A stretch of DNA of 49,891 nucleotides from Clostridia bacterium (GCA_017462605.1 JAFTQV010000039.1:1-49891), one strand, 5' to 3'. Numbered from the stretch's first letter, positions 6,799-15,577 are shown. The notes: generated by a model not told the origin, from the sequence alone. Made by a program: numbers and translations.

Positions 6799-9123
6799 CT
6801 ACTTCAGCTTAACCATTTTAGGCCCAAGGTGGACGATCACGGCAAGTATCGCGCTGAGTCCGACGATCGAAAGGAGAAGCAGGGGATCCTCAAATGCGGG
6901 CAAAAGGTGCATCATATCGCCAAGCAGGAATACCGATATCGGTATAGCGACGAGGAGCAGTGCCGAGCATATTCCAACGACGCCCGCTCTCCATTTTGAG
7001 TAAGGGCGGCAGAGAAATATAAGATTCATAAGCGCGGAGACCGTCACAGCGGCGGTAGCTATCGCGCTCGAGGCGGCAGACGATAGTCCGTCGCCCTTTC
7101 CTATTATCTGGACGAGGAATACGGGTATAAGCATGACCGCGGCATTCGGAATACTGTTCTTCAGCACAGCCTTCATATACGAGCCCTCGGCTCTTTTGAA
7201 GTTCGGCTCGAGAGCAAGCATGACGGAAGAGAGTCCGATAACGAAAAGCTCCACGAAGAGAAGCTGCTTCGGGTCGAAAGGATATCCCGAAAGGGTCATA
7301 ACGCTGAGCATTGACAGCACTACGGTAAATACCGTTTTCATAAGGAAAAGGACGGACGACATTCTGACGTTATTTATGCAGCGCCTTCCTTCTTTAACAA
7401 CGTCGGGCAGGACTCCGAAGTCCGAATTCATAAGAACTATCTTGGAGACGCCTCTTGCGACCTCGCTTCCGTCTGCCATTGCTATCGAGCAATCGCTCTC
7501 CTTAAGAGCAAGCGTATCGTTGACTCCGTCTCCCGTCATGGCAACGGTGTGCCCGAGACTCTTCAAGGTCTTGACGAGCAGTATCTTCTGCTCGGGGGTG
7601 ACTCTGCCGAAAATGGCGTAATCCTCTGCGATAGCCGCAAGCTCCTCATCCGAGACCGACTCGCAGGATATATAATTTTCCGCGCCATTTATACCGACTC
7701 TTTTTGCAATGGCGGAGACGGTCTCGGGATTGTCTCCCGAGATGACCTTGACGGTAACGCCCTGATCCTGGAATTTCTTTATCGTATCGGCGGCGTTCGG
7801 TCTTATCCTATCCGTTATGGCGATAAGAGCCATAGCCTCGCCCATTTCTTCAAGCTTATTTTGCTTTACGAGAAGCAAAACGCGCTCGCCCATAGCCGCT
7901 CTTTCGCTTATCTTTTCCGAAAGCTCGGGGCTGACGGGGCACATAACGAAGCCGGGCGCGCCGACCGAGAAGCAGCCCTCGCCCTCAATATTTACGGAAG
8001 AATACTTTCTCGCCGAGGAAAAAGGAATAGAGTCTATGATCTTCGCCTCTTTATCCGCGCCGAATTTATCTATAAGAGCGCGAGAGGTATTATTGACAGA
8101 GCTTTCCGCTCCCTCGATCTTGGACATTATGCGAGCTATATACTCCTCGCCCGCGCCGAGAAGATCCTCGGTGTAGGAGACGGTCATCGTGCCGTCCGTT
8201 ATAGTTCCCGTCTTATCAAGGCAAACGACGTCTGCGCTGGCAAGCATCTCTATGCTGTACATATCCTTGATAAGGCTTCCCCTCTTGCCGAGGGTGATAA
8301 CGCTTAAGGAAAGCGTCAGGGTGACGAGCAGAAATACGCCCGAGGGGATCATTCCTATGATCGAGCCGCAGGTCTTGTTTATCGCCGTGATAATGTCTCT
8401 CTCATACGAATAAAAGTTGCTTAAGAAAAGCAGAACCGCAAGCGGAATAAGCATTATTCCTATGTATTTGATAAGCACGTTCAGCTCACGGAAGAGGTTG
8501 GACGAGGGCGCCTTGAAGCTCTTCGCCGCGCTCTCTATCTTATGAACGTAATTATCCTTACCGACACTCGTTACCTTCGCGTATACCGCGCCGCTGACAA
8601 GGAAGCTTCCCGCGAGAACTCTGTCTCCCTTCTCCTTTTTTATCGGCACGGATTCGCCCGTAAGCATACTTTCGTTTACTTCCGCGCTGCCCGAAAGCAC
8701 AACTCCGTCTGATGGGACTTCCTTGCCAATCTCGATATAAACAGTATCTCCGAGGACGATATCCGATGAGGAAAGCTCCTTCAGCTCGCCGTCTCTTATG
8801 GCAGAAGCCTTGGGATCGGTCGTCACCGAGAGCTTCTCAACCGTCATCTTCGCGCGTATCTCCTGGATAGTCGCTATAAGCATATTTGGTATGACCACGA
8901 GAAGGAAGGTCAGGTTTGCAAAGCTTCCTATCGCCACGAGGACCGCCGTCACAACAAGCCATATCATATTGAAAAACGTAAAAACGTTATCGAATATTAT
9001 CCTGACGTAGCTTTTACCTATCTTCGCCGTCACCTTATTTACTTTTCCCTCAAGAGCGAGGGCGCTCGCCTCGGCCGACGTAAGCCCTATGAGCTTTTCT
9101 TCAATTATTTCGGTTTCATTCAT
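6799..9123 (-). CDS. Cation-translocating P-type ATPase (CtpE/YfgQ-like)
   Basis: 774 residues from ATG 9123. A longer reading from 9168 would begin inside the promoter, so the internal MNETEI start is chosen. In order: two N-terminal membrane helices (about 46-85), actuator domain with TGES (155-158), two helices (216-275), phosphorylation motif DKTGTIT (D303), nucleotide domain, hinge TGDGVNDTLALKESD, and six C-terminal helices. The IRAKMTVEKL stretch and ARGVSKIVLMNSDFG match the Firmicutes/Actinobacteria CtpE group, linked in Mycobacterium to Ca2+ uptake; Mg2+ or Ca2+ is the likely substrate by inference. Single gene with its own promoter at 9157-9185. Confidence 0.9.
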   Translation of the reverse strand: MNETEIIEEKLIGLTSAEASALALEGKVNKVTAKIGKSYVRIIFDNVFTFFNMIWLVVTAVLVAIGSFANLTFLLVVIPNMLIATIQEIRAKMTVEKLSVTTDPKASAIRDGELKELSSSDIVLGDTVYIEIGKEVPSDGVVLSGSAEVNESMLTGESVPIKKEKGDRVLAGSFLVSGAVYAKVTSVGKDNYVHKIESAAKSFKAPSSNLFRELNVLIKYIGIMLIPLAVLLFLSNFYSYERDIITAINKTCGSIIGMIPSGVFLLVTLTLSLSVITLGKRGSLIKDMYSIEMLASADVVCLDKTGTITDGTMTVSYTEDLLGAGEEYIARIMSKIEGAESSVNNTSRALIDKFGADKEAKIIDSIPFSSARKYSSVNIEGEGCFSVGAPGFVMCPVSPELSEKISERAAMGERVLLLVKQNKLEEMGEAMALIAITDRIRPNAADTIKKFQDQGVTVKVISGDNPETVSAIAKRVGINGAENYISCESVSDEELAAIAEDYAIFGRVTPEQKILLVKTLKSLGHTVAMTGDGVNDTLALKESDCSIAMADGSEVARGVSKIVLMNSDFGVLPDVVKEGRRCINNVRMSSVLFLMKTVFTVVLSMLSVMTLSGYPFDPKQLLFVELFVIGLSSVMLALEPNFKRAEGSYMKAVLKNSIPNAAVMLIPVFLVQIIGKGDGLSSAASSAIATAAVTVSALMNLIFLCRPYSKWRAGVVGICSALLLVAIPISVFLLGDMMHLLPAFEDPLLLLSIVGLSAILAVIVHLGPKMVKLK

Positions 9124-9156
9124 CGTCTTTACCGCCGTTTGTTTTTTTATAGCCAT

Positions 9157-9185
9157 ATTGTAGCACAAAAAGTCTTTGCCGTCAA
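9157..9185 (-). promoter_or_regulatory. Promoter of the P-type ATPase
   Basis: Minus strand TTGACG (9180-9185), 17-base spacer, TACAAT (9157-9162). Transcription would start near 9150, which rules out the upstream TTG start and supports ATG 9123. Confidence 0.8.
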
Positions 9186-9239
9186 CAGGTAAAGCAAGCT
9201 TCGGGAAATTTAAAAAAATAAATTACTTGTGTTTTGCTA

Positions 9240-9268
9240 TTGACAAAATAAATAGATTGTGATAGAAT
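9240..9268 (+). promoter_or_regulatory. Promoter of the AlbA_2 regulator gene
   Basis: TTGACA (9240-9245), 17-base spacer, TAGAAT (9263-9268). The -10 box and start site overlap a 14-base direct repeat, suggesting repression. Confidence 0.82.
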
Positions 9269-9300
9269 GCAATAGAAAGAAATAGCAATGCAATAGAAAG
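9266..9300 (+). repeat. 14-base direct repeat, likely operator
   Basis: AATGCAATAGAAAG occurs at 9266-9279 and again at 9287-9300, exactly 21 bases apart (two helical turns), with extra AATAG units around it. It covers the start site of the AlbA_2 gene and is a candidate autoregulatory site. Confidence 0.65.
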
Positions 9301-9309
9301 GATTATTAT

Positions 9310-10602
9310 ATGGCATATATTGAGTCTGAAAAATTAGAATTAAAGGTACAATATACAACCGAAATCAAAAAAGAAATCGTTGCTTTTTTGAATAGCGACG
9401 GCGGTACTTTGGTTATTGGCGTTGACGATAACGGCAAAGTTATCGGTGTTGAGAACGCAAAAGATATTATAGAACGTATTTCTCTTATGATACACGAAGC
9501 AATTAAACCTGATGCTTCGTTAATTTGCAGTGCGGGAGAGTATGAGGAAGAAGGAAAAACAATTGTTAAAGTTGCTATTGGCAGAGGCGTGAAAAAGCCG
9601 TATTATATTTATGAAAAAGGCTTGAAGCCAAGTGGCGTATATCTTCGTATCAATAATACATCGCAGCAAGCATCTGAGTACGCCATTAAGCAAATGATTG
9701 TCGCAAGCGAGGATAAGTCGTTTGAGTCTTTGCCAAGTGTAGAACAAGATCTGACATTTGATTATCTTGAAAGCGTTTTCAAGCGCGCAAAAATTGAATT
9801 GAAGCTAAAAACACTCGGACTTATAGACGCAAACGGCAGTTATACCAATCTCGCCCTGCTTCTATCCGATCAATGTCCTTTTTCTATCAAAGCAGCGGTT
9901 TTTGACAGCGACGACAAGAGCAGATTTCTGGATCGCAAAGAGTTCGAAGGCTCGCTCATCTGTCAAGCCGACGAGGCTTATGAATACCTAAATTTGAACA
10001 ATAAAACTCGCGGAGAATACACCGGACTGCTTCGAGAGGATAAGGCAGAGTATAATCAACTTGTTTTACGTGAAGGACTTCTGAATGCTATCATTCACAG
10101 AGATTACTCGCTTAACGGAAGTATCCTTATCAGCATTTACAAAAACCGTATCGAATACGTGTCCATAGGCGGCTTGGTATCGGGAATGACCTATGAGGAT
10201 ATGATGCTTGGCGTTTCGCGTTCAAGAAACGAAAGACTCGCCAACGTGTTCTTTAAACTCAAATATGTTGAAGCATACGGTACCGGCATCGAAAAAATAC
10301 AAGGTGACTATGAGTATACAGGACTTGAACCGCGCTTTGAGGTATCGGATAATGGCTTCCTTTTGGTTTTGCCCAACAAAACCTATATGGAAGAAACTAA
10401 AAAAATCCGTACCAATAATGAACTTGTATATGATTTTATTGCTAAATGCAGCAGAGTTACTCGTGCGGAGGTTCAGGAAGAATTTGGCTTTAAACTGACA
10501 AAAACAAGAAACATCTTATTGCAGTTGGAACAGGATGGCAAGATTGAGCGTCACGGCAACGGCAAAGGAATATTTTATACTATCAGTAACGCAGGGCATT
10601 GA
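9310..10602 (+). CDS. AlbA_2 (Schlafen-type) / HATPase_c_4 / winged-helix putative regulator
   Basis: 430 residues. Residues 1-110 form an AlbA_2 domain (ESEKLELKVQYTTEIKKEIVAFLNSDGGTLVIGVDDNG). Residues about 250-345 form a HATPase_c_4 part: LREGLLNAIIHRDYSLNGSILISIY, YVSIGGLVSG and EAYGTGIEKI. The last 65 residues (NELVYDFIAKCSRVTRAEVQEEF...) look like a winged helix. Proteins of this shape are annotated as ATP-binding transcriptional regulators. Codon use is more AT-rich than the neighbours (CAA, TAT, AAA), suggesting later arrival. Weak ribosome site (AAAGGA). Its own operator-like repeats suggest autoregulation. Confidence 0.85.
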   Translation: MAYIESEKLELKVQYTTEIKKEIVAFLNSDGGTLVIGVDDNGKVIGVENAKDIIERISLMIHEAIKPDASLICSAGEYEEEGKTIVKVAIGRGVKKPYYIYEKGLKPSGVYLRINNTSQQASEYAIKQMIVASEDKSFESLPSVEQDLTFDYLESVFKRAKIELKLKTLGLIDANGSYTNLALLLSDQCPFSIKAAVFDSDDKSRFLDRKEFEGSLICQADEAYEYLNLNNKTRGEYTGLLREDKAEYNQLVLREGLLNAIIHRDYSLNGSILISIYKNRIEYVSIGGLVSGMTYEDMMLGVSRSRNERLANVFFKLKYVEAYGTGIEKIQGDYEYTGLEPRFEVSDNGFLLVLPNKTYMEETKKIRTNNELVYDFIAKCSRVTRAEVQEEFGFKLTKTRNILLQLEQDGKIERHGNGKGIFYTISNAGH

Positions 10603-10618
10603 GATTTTTTAAAATCCC

Positions 10619-10806
10619 GTGACTTTACCGCCGAAGTCATATATAATAATGTAGAGAAAGGCTAAGACGGAGACAGTAGCCTCGCTGAAAGCTCAAAGAG
10701 AGTCGGATAAGGTGCGAGCCGATAGGGAGTAAGCGATGAGTGAATATCACTCCCGAGCCGCAGGCTGAAATAAAGTAAGCCTTGCCGCAGGCGCTGCGTT
10801 ACGGCT
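10619..10806 (+). promoter_or_regulatory. Relic isoleucine T-box leader with promoter, cut off before the antiterminator
   Basis: Promoter GTGACT (10619-10624), 17 bases, TATAAT (10642-10647), then a Stem I copy closely matching the ileS leader at 13401-13652: GACGGAGACAGTAGCC, AGAGAGTCGG, GAGCCGA, GAATATCACTCCCGAG with specifier ATC (10746-10748, Ile), and CCGCAGGCGCTGCGTTACGGC. After TTACGGC the similarity stops and RHS coding sequence begins, so the T-box sequence and terminator are missing. It has several substitutions relative to the full copy, so the duplication is not recent. Confidence 0.8.
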
Positions 10807-11018
10807 CGCAAATAGCAGGAGAAGAAACCGCAGGTAACGTAACGATATATATCTACGATACCAACGGCTCGCCCATAGGTATGCAGTACCGCGGAGCAAA
10901 TTACGCGGAAAATACTTGGGACGTATTCTGGTTTGAGAAAAACCTGCAGGGAGATATTGTTGCCGTATACAGTGCAAGCGAAACAAAACTCATTTCCTAT
11001 ACCTACGACAGATCATAG
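10782..11018 (+). pseudogene. RHS repeat core fragment fused to the relic T-box
   Basis: The reading frame runs out of T-box sequence (LPQALRYG) into RHS core sequence: SQIAGEETAGNVTIYIYDTNGSPIGMQYRGANY and FWFEKNLQGDIVAVY, then YTYDRS and a stop. The same core occurs in the second fragment at 11740-11920 with about 85% matching residues by eye. It lacks the conserved continuation into the DPxG hinge and any toxin. No ribosome site or own start; most likely a dead remnant. Confidence 0.75.
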
Positions 11019-11067
11019 AAAGAAATTCAATACAACAAGTTCAATAAAAATTTTCGAGGAATAAAAT

Positions 11068-11541
11068 ATGAATATTTGGAGGTGTAAGGATTGGGAAAAA
11101 TACTATTCAAGCCGGTCACCAAGAGGCGGAATAAAGACTGATTTCGATAAAGGCGTTGACAGCGAAGTCAAAAATGCAATCAAGAATATGCTGGTGTGGC
11201 TACGCAAAGAATACAGCTTTCCTGTAAGATTGCGTATTTACATTAAAGAAACAGATCAGGTTAAGGCAAGAGATGGAGATCTGGTTTATGATTTGTTTTT
11301 TTGGCCGGATAGTCGGGATGATGAACCGTACATTAAATTTGCAGCAGGTGATTATGCAGAGAGAAAAAAGCAAACAGGAAAAGATAACGCTTTAGCTACG
11401 CTTTTGATTGCTTTAGCAGGAGAAATAACGCATTATTTTCAGTGGTTAAATGGATTGGAATTTGACGAGGACTCAAAGCAAGCTAAACTGTACGGTAAGA
11501 AAGTAATGCGAACTTATTTTGATACGGTAGATCATCTGTAA
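11068..11541 (+). CDS. Cargo gene of the RHS region, unknown function, probably frameshifted near its start
   Basis: 157 residues as read from ATG 11068. The body (GGIKTDFDKGVDSEVKNAIKNM, WLRKEYSFPVRLRIYIK, EPYIKFAAGDY, LIALAGEITHYFQWLN) is compact and charged. GEITHYFQW resembles a degenerate HExxH zinc motif. In another frame a strong GGAGGTG (11078-11084) precedes TTG at 11093 encoding LGKILFKPVTKR, which would join naturally to GGIKTDFD if one base were restored near 11125, so the true start is probably this one and the gene is frameshifted. AT-rich. It lies between two RHS tails, where orphan toxin or immunity genes commonly sit. I do not recognise a named family. Confidence 0.5.
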   Translation: MNIWRCKDWEKYYSSRSPRGGIKTDFDKGVDSEVKNAIKNMLVWLRKEYSFPVRLRIYIKETDQVKARDGDLVYDLFFWPDSRDDEPYIKFAAGDYAERKKQTGKDNALATLLIALAGEITHYFQWLNGLEFDEDSKQAKLYGKKVMRTYFDTVDHL

Positions 11542-11559
11542 CTCTCATATAACTTATGA

Positions 11560-12732
11560 AACCCCTTAAGCTACTATAACGGAGCTTATAGCTATACCTT
11601 CACTTGGACGGGCAGACAGCTTACGGGAGCTGTAAGAGGCAGCGATACGCTAACCTTTACTTACAATGACGAGGGTATACGCACCTCGAAGACCAAGAAC
11701 GGAGTCAAGACTACCTACTACCTCAGCGGCTCGCAGATAGTTGCGGAAGAGACAAGTAATAATATCACCCTCTACATCTACGACTCGCAAGGCTCGCCAA
11801 TCGGTATGCAATATCACGGAGCTAACTATGCCGCGAACGTTTGGGATACCTTCTGGTTTGAGAAAAATTTGCAGGGTGATATAGTTGCTGTCTACGGCGG
11901 TGACGGAACACAATACGTTTACTATGCATATGATGCTTGGGGATTCTGCACTGCGACCTACTATAACAGCGGAGATCTCAACGCCGCTTACAACAATCCT
12001 TTCAGATACAGAGGCTATTACTTCGATAAAGATCTCTATATGTACTGCGTTGGTACAAGGTATTACGATTATTATACCGGTAGGTGGGTAAATGCGGATA
12101 CACCGTCTGTCATAACCGCTACTCCCACAGCTCTAACCGATAAGAACCTTTACGCTTACTGCGATAATAATCCCGTCAGTAGAGCTGACTACGGCGGAGA
12201 GTTTTGGAATTGGCTTGTTGGAGGCGTGGTAGGTGCTGTCGGTGGAATGATAACAGCAAGTATGCAAGGAAAAACAGGCGATGAATTTTGGGGAAGCGTT
12301 GCAAATGGTGCCATTTCCGGAGCAGTGGCAGGAATAGCCGCAGACGTTATATTGGTAACGGGCGGTACGGCAGCAGTTGTTATGTTGGCTGGAGCTGCCG
12401 GTGGTTTAATTGGTAGTGGATTAGGATCGGCAACAGAAGATTTAATAGTTGATCAACAGGTAAATTTGGGAGACGTGTTTGTTGATGCTGTTTTAGGTGC
12501 AGCCACCGGTGCTCTGATGGGTGCGGTTTCCGGACCTCAAAAAAGCATGATGGAAACTGTAAAAGCCAGTGCCGGGAAGAAAGCGCTCGATCGAGGAATA
12601 AATATTTTCTATGCGATTAAAAAAACTTTCAAAAAAGAAACTATGCATTTACCCTCATCTTTTTTGCAAGAAGGACTGTCCAATTTCACATCATGGTTTG
12701 CATCGGAAACTGTAAAAAGCTATTGGAGGTAG
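11560..12732 (+). pseudogene. RHS protein C-terminal end with glycine-rich toxin-position domain, N-terminally truncated
   Basis: Stop-free from 11560 but without a start codon until 11806. Sequence: RHS/YD repeats (TFTWTGRQLTGAV, LTFTYNDEGIRTSK), the RHS core (FWFEKNLQGDIVAVY, YYAYDAWG, NPFRYRGYYFDKDLYMYCVGTRYYDYYTGRWVNAD, NLYAYCDNNPV) and, after the hinge at about 12190, a variable C-terminus. That tail has a Gly/Ala-rich zipper (GGVVGAVGGMI, AVAGIAADVIL, GAAGGLIGSGLG) followed by a basic end. In full RHS proteins the tail after the core is the toxin. The whole upstream shell (normally over 1000 residues) is missing, so this is a displaced C-terminal module. The next gene starts a few bases past its stop. 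Confidence 0.8.
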
Positions 12733-12737
12733 TGAGA

Positions 12738-13280
12738 GTGAAAACAAAAATTTATCCGCACCCGTTTTTATTATACGCTGGCAGAGCGTATGCATTACTT
12801 TCTTACGGTTGTAGCGCTTTTTTGGTTTACGGAGCCATTTTTGATTGTGAAGAAACACATATAATAATGCTTGGTTGCGCAGAAGGTTTGGCGGTATTCA
12901 TCATTCAGTATGTCATTTTTCAAGAGCATTTATTTTCTACTCTGCTCATTACCGATGACTATATCAAATACTACGGTTTGTTTTTGCCAAGTGTAAAGAT
13001 AAAATTCGATGATATAAAATACATGGAAATTAGAACCTTCAAGGAAGGCAACGTTGTATACGGTCAAAATCCTGTTATAGGTGCATATCAGTTTATTCTT
13101 TTATCAACGTCACCGTTGCCGAGTAAGCGAATAGACAAGATACATTCATCAAAGAAAAGAAAGCTTATCAAGTTTGCTATCAGCGAAAAGCTTTGCCGCG
13201 CCTTGGAGGGTAAGCTACCGGGAATGCTGAATAAGCCCATTGAGTACCAGCTATTTCTATACAAAAGAGCAAAAAAGTAA
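12738..13280 (+). CDS. Putative immunity protein paired with the RHS tail (two membrane helices)
   Basis: 180 residues from GTG 12738, which has GGAGG (12725-12729) eight bases upstream; that ribosome site is inside the last codons of the RHS fragment, implying coupled translation. Two hydrophobic helices (about 10-30 and 38-58), then a soluble domain (LLITDDYIKYYGLFLPSVKIKFDDIKYMEIRTF) resembling PH-like domains in membrane-linked proteins. Position directly after an RHS C-terminal tail is typical of cognate immunity genes. A membrane immunity protein would fit a membrane-acting toxin, in line with the glycine-zipper tail. AT-rich. Followed by a terminator at 13303. Confidence 0.6.
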   Translation: MKTKIYPHPFLLYAGRAYALLSYGCSAFLVYGAIFDCEETHIIMLGCAEGLAVFIIQYVIFQEHLFSTLLITDDYIKYYGLFLPSVKIKFDDIKYMEIRTFKEGNVVYGQNPVIGAYQFILLSTSPLPSKRIDKIHSSKKRKLIKFAISEKLCRALEGKLPGMLNKPIEYQLFLYKRAKK

Positions 13281-13302
13281 AACTCAGAAAACATGAAATC
13301 CG

Positions 13303-13341
13303 GCGCAGACCTGCGGAAATTTGCCATGGGTCTGCGCTTTT
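13303..13341 (+). terminator. Terminator after the putative immunity gene
   Basis: GCGCAGACC (13303-13311) pairs with GGTCTGCGC (13329-13337), followed by TTTTATTT. Confidence 0.8.
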
Positions 13342-13400
13342 ATTTGCTATCCGCATAAGAGTGGGTGCAGCCGAGGTTTAAAGTTTTTTTCGCCAATCTC

Positions 13401-13429
13401 TTGACTTTAGTAATAAGTTTGTATATAAT
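13401..13429 (+). promoter_or_regulatory. Promoter of the ileS T-box transcript
   Basis: TTGACT (13401-13406), 17-base spacer, TATAAT (13424-13429), just before Stem I. Confidence 0.82.
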
Positions 13430-13439
13430 AATTGTGATA

Positions 13440-13652
13440 AAAGCAAAGACGGAGAGAGTAGCCGCGCGGAACGCTCACAGAGAGTCGGGTTTGGTGGGAG
13501 CCGATAGGTAGTATGCGCAGAGTGAAGATCACTCCCGAGCTGCAAGACTGAATTAAGTAGGTCTTTGCCGCAGGCGCTGCGTTACGGCGCGCATATTGAT
13601 TGATATGTAAATACGGTGGTATATCCTGTTTCATTATCGAAACAGGTTTTTT
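13440..13652 (+). promoter_or_regulatory. T-box riboswitch, isoleucine specifier, controlling ileS
   Basis: Stem I hallmarks: GACGGAGAGAGTAGCC, AGAGAGTCGG...GGTGGGAGCCGA, and specifier loop GAAGATCACTCCCGAG with codon ATC at 13528-13530 (Ile). CGTTACGG follows, then the T-box-like GGTGGTA (13615-13621), whose TGG would pair with the tRNA acceptor end. A terminator hairpin CCTGTTTC/GAAACAGG plus six T (13625-13652) ends the leader 30 bases before the ileS ATG. Uncharged tRNA-Ile should favour read-through. The GGTGGTATAT sequence departs from the usual GGTGGTACCGCG. Confidence 0.9.
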
Positions 13653-13681
13653 GTTTATAATTATCCTAAAGGAGTTTAAAT

Positions 13682-15577
13682 ATGAGCGAGCTTTACGAAA
13701 AGGTTTCGGCAAATCTCGGATTTGTTGAAAGAGAGAAGGCGACTCGGAAATTCTGGGAAGATACGGGAGTTTTCGAAAAGAGCGTTGAGATGCGCTCGGG
13801 CGCCGATAATTTCACATTCTATGAAGGTCCCCCCACGGCAAACGGTAAGCCTCATATAGGCCACGTTCTTACGAGAGTTATCAAGGACGCTATTCCCCGC
13901 TACCGCACCATGAAGGGCAAGAGAGTTTTAAGAAAGGCAGGCTGGGATACTCACGGTCTTCCCGTTGAGCTTGAGGTCGAGAAAAAGCTCGGCATCGACG
14001 GAAAGGATCAGATCGAGAGCTACGGTCTTGAGCCTTTTATCGCGCACTGCAAGGAATCCGTCTGGAACTATAAGAAGATGTGGGAGGATTTCTCGGGCAC
14101 AGTCGGTTACTGGGTGGATAACGACGATCCTTACGTAACCTATACCAATAACTTTATAGAGTCCGAATGGTGGGCTCTTAAGAAGATCTTCGATAAGGGA
14201 CTTCTTTATAAGGGCTTCAAGATAGTTCCCTACTGCCCGAGATGCGGCACTCCCCTCTCGAGCCACGAGGTAGCGCAGGGCTATAAGACCGTCAAGGAAA
14301 GATCCGCCGTTGTGCGCTTCAAGTGCTTAGATGAGGACGCATACTTCCTTGCATGGACGACTACCCCCTGGACTCTTCCCTCAAACGTTGCTCTTTGCGT
14401 CAACCCCGAGGATACCTATTGCAAGGTAAAGGCGGCTGACGGATACGTTTACTATATGGCTAAGGCTCTTCTTGACGCAGTTCTCAAGCCTCTTGCAAAG
14501 GAAGGCGAGAGCGCATACGAGATCCTTGCCGAGATGAAGGGTATCGAGCTTGACAGAAAGCCCTACGAGCCTCTTTTTGAATGCACAGGCGAATTCGTGA
14601 AGAAGACGGGCAAGGCTGCTCACTTCGTCACCTGCGATAGCTACGTTACGATGTCTGACGGTACGGGTATAGTTCACATTGCTCCCGCATTCGGCGAGGA
14701 CGACAGCAAGGTCGGAAGGAAATACGATCTTCCCTTCGTTCAGTTCGTTGACGGCAAGGGCGAGATGACCAAGGACACTCCCTACGCGGGCACCTTCGTC
14801 AAGAAGGCTGACCCCGTTATCCTTAAGGATCTTGATGAGGCGGGCAAGCTCTTCTCCGCCCCCAAGTTCGAGCATGATTATCCTCTCTGCTGGAGATGTA
14901 ATACTCCCCTTATCTACTACGCGAGAGACACGTGGTTCATCCGCATGACGGACGTTAAGGATAATCTTATCAGAAACAACAATACCGTCAACTGGATGCC
15001 CGAGAGCATCGGTAAGGGCAGATTCGGAGACTGGCTTGAAAATATTCAGGACTGGGGTCTTTCGAGAAACAGATACTGGGGTACTCCTCTTAATATCTGG
15101 GAATGCTCTTGCGGTAAGCGCCACGCTATCGGCTCTATCGAGGAGCTTAAGAGCATGTCCTCTGACTGCCCCGAAAATATAGAGCTTCACCGCCCCTTCA
15201 TCGATGCGGTGACGATCAAGTGCCCCGACTGCGGCGGCGAGATGAGAAGAGTCAGCGAGGTTATCGACTGCTGGTTTGACTCGGGCTCGATGCCCTTCGC
15301 TCAGTGGCACTACCCCTTTGAGAATAAGGAGATCTTCGAGTCTCAGTTCCCCGCAGATTTCATAAGCGAGGGCGTTGACCAGACGCGCGGCTGGTTCTAT
15401 TCTCTTATGGCCATATCCACCCTTATCTTTGATAAGGCTCCCTATAAGAACGTTCTCGTTCTCGGTCACGTTCTTGATAAGGAAGGTCAGAAGATGTCCA
15501 AATCCAAGGGCAACGCGGTCGATCCCTTCGAGGCTCTCGAGGCTTACGGAGCAGACGCTATCCGCTGGTACTTCTAA
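13682..15577 (+). pseudogene. ileS: Isoleucyl-tRNA synthetase, N-terminal 631 residues up to an in-frame TAA
   Basis: Charges tRNA-Ile. Class I synthetase: HIGH motif PHIGHV (58-61), editing domain in the middle ([34 protein letters not shown]), catalytic core with [11 protein letters not shown] and KMSKS (604-608). The [19 protein letters not shown] region is that of the eukaryote-like type 2 IleS. Codon 632 is TAA, directly after GADAIRWYF, where relatives read Tyr, Leu or Phe; the frame then continues SNSAPWLPNRFF without a shift. As written, translation would end before the anticodon-binding domain. AAAGGAG ribosome site before ATG; T-box leader upstream. A sequencing or assembly error is possible. 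Confidence 0.85.

Noticed and set aside
9123..9168. Longer N-terminus of the P-type ATPase
   Set aside because: It would start within the -10 box region of the gene's own promoter (TTGACG-17-TACAAT).
15575..15577. Stop-codon reassignment (TAA as sense) to explain ileS
   Set aside because: TAA is used as the normal stop of several intact genes here (for example the mgsA-like gene, asnA, trpS partners) and no other gene has internal TAA codons.
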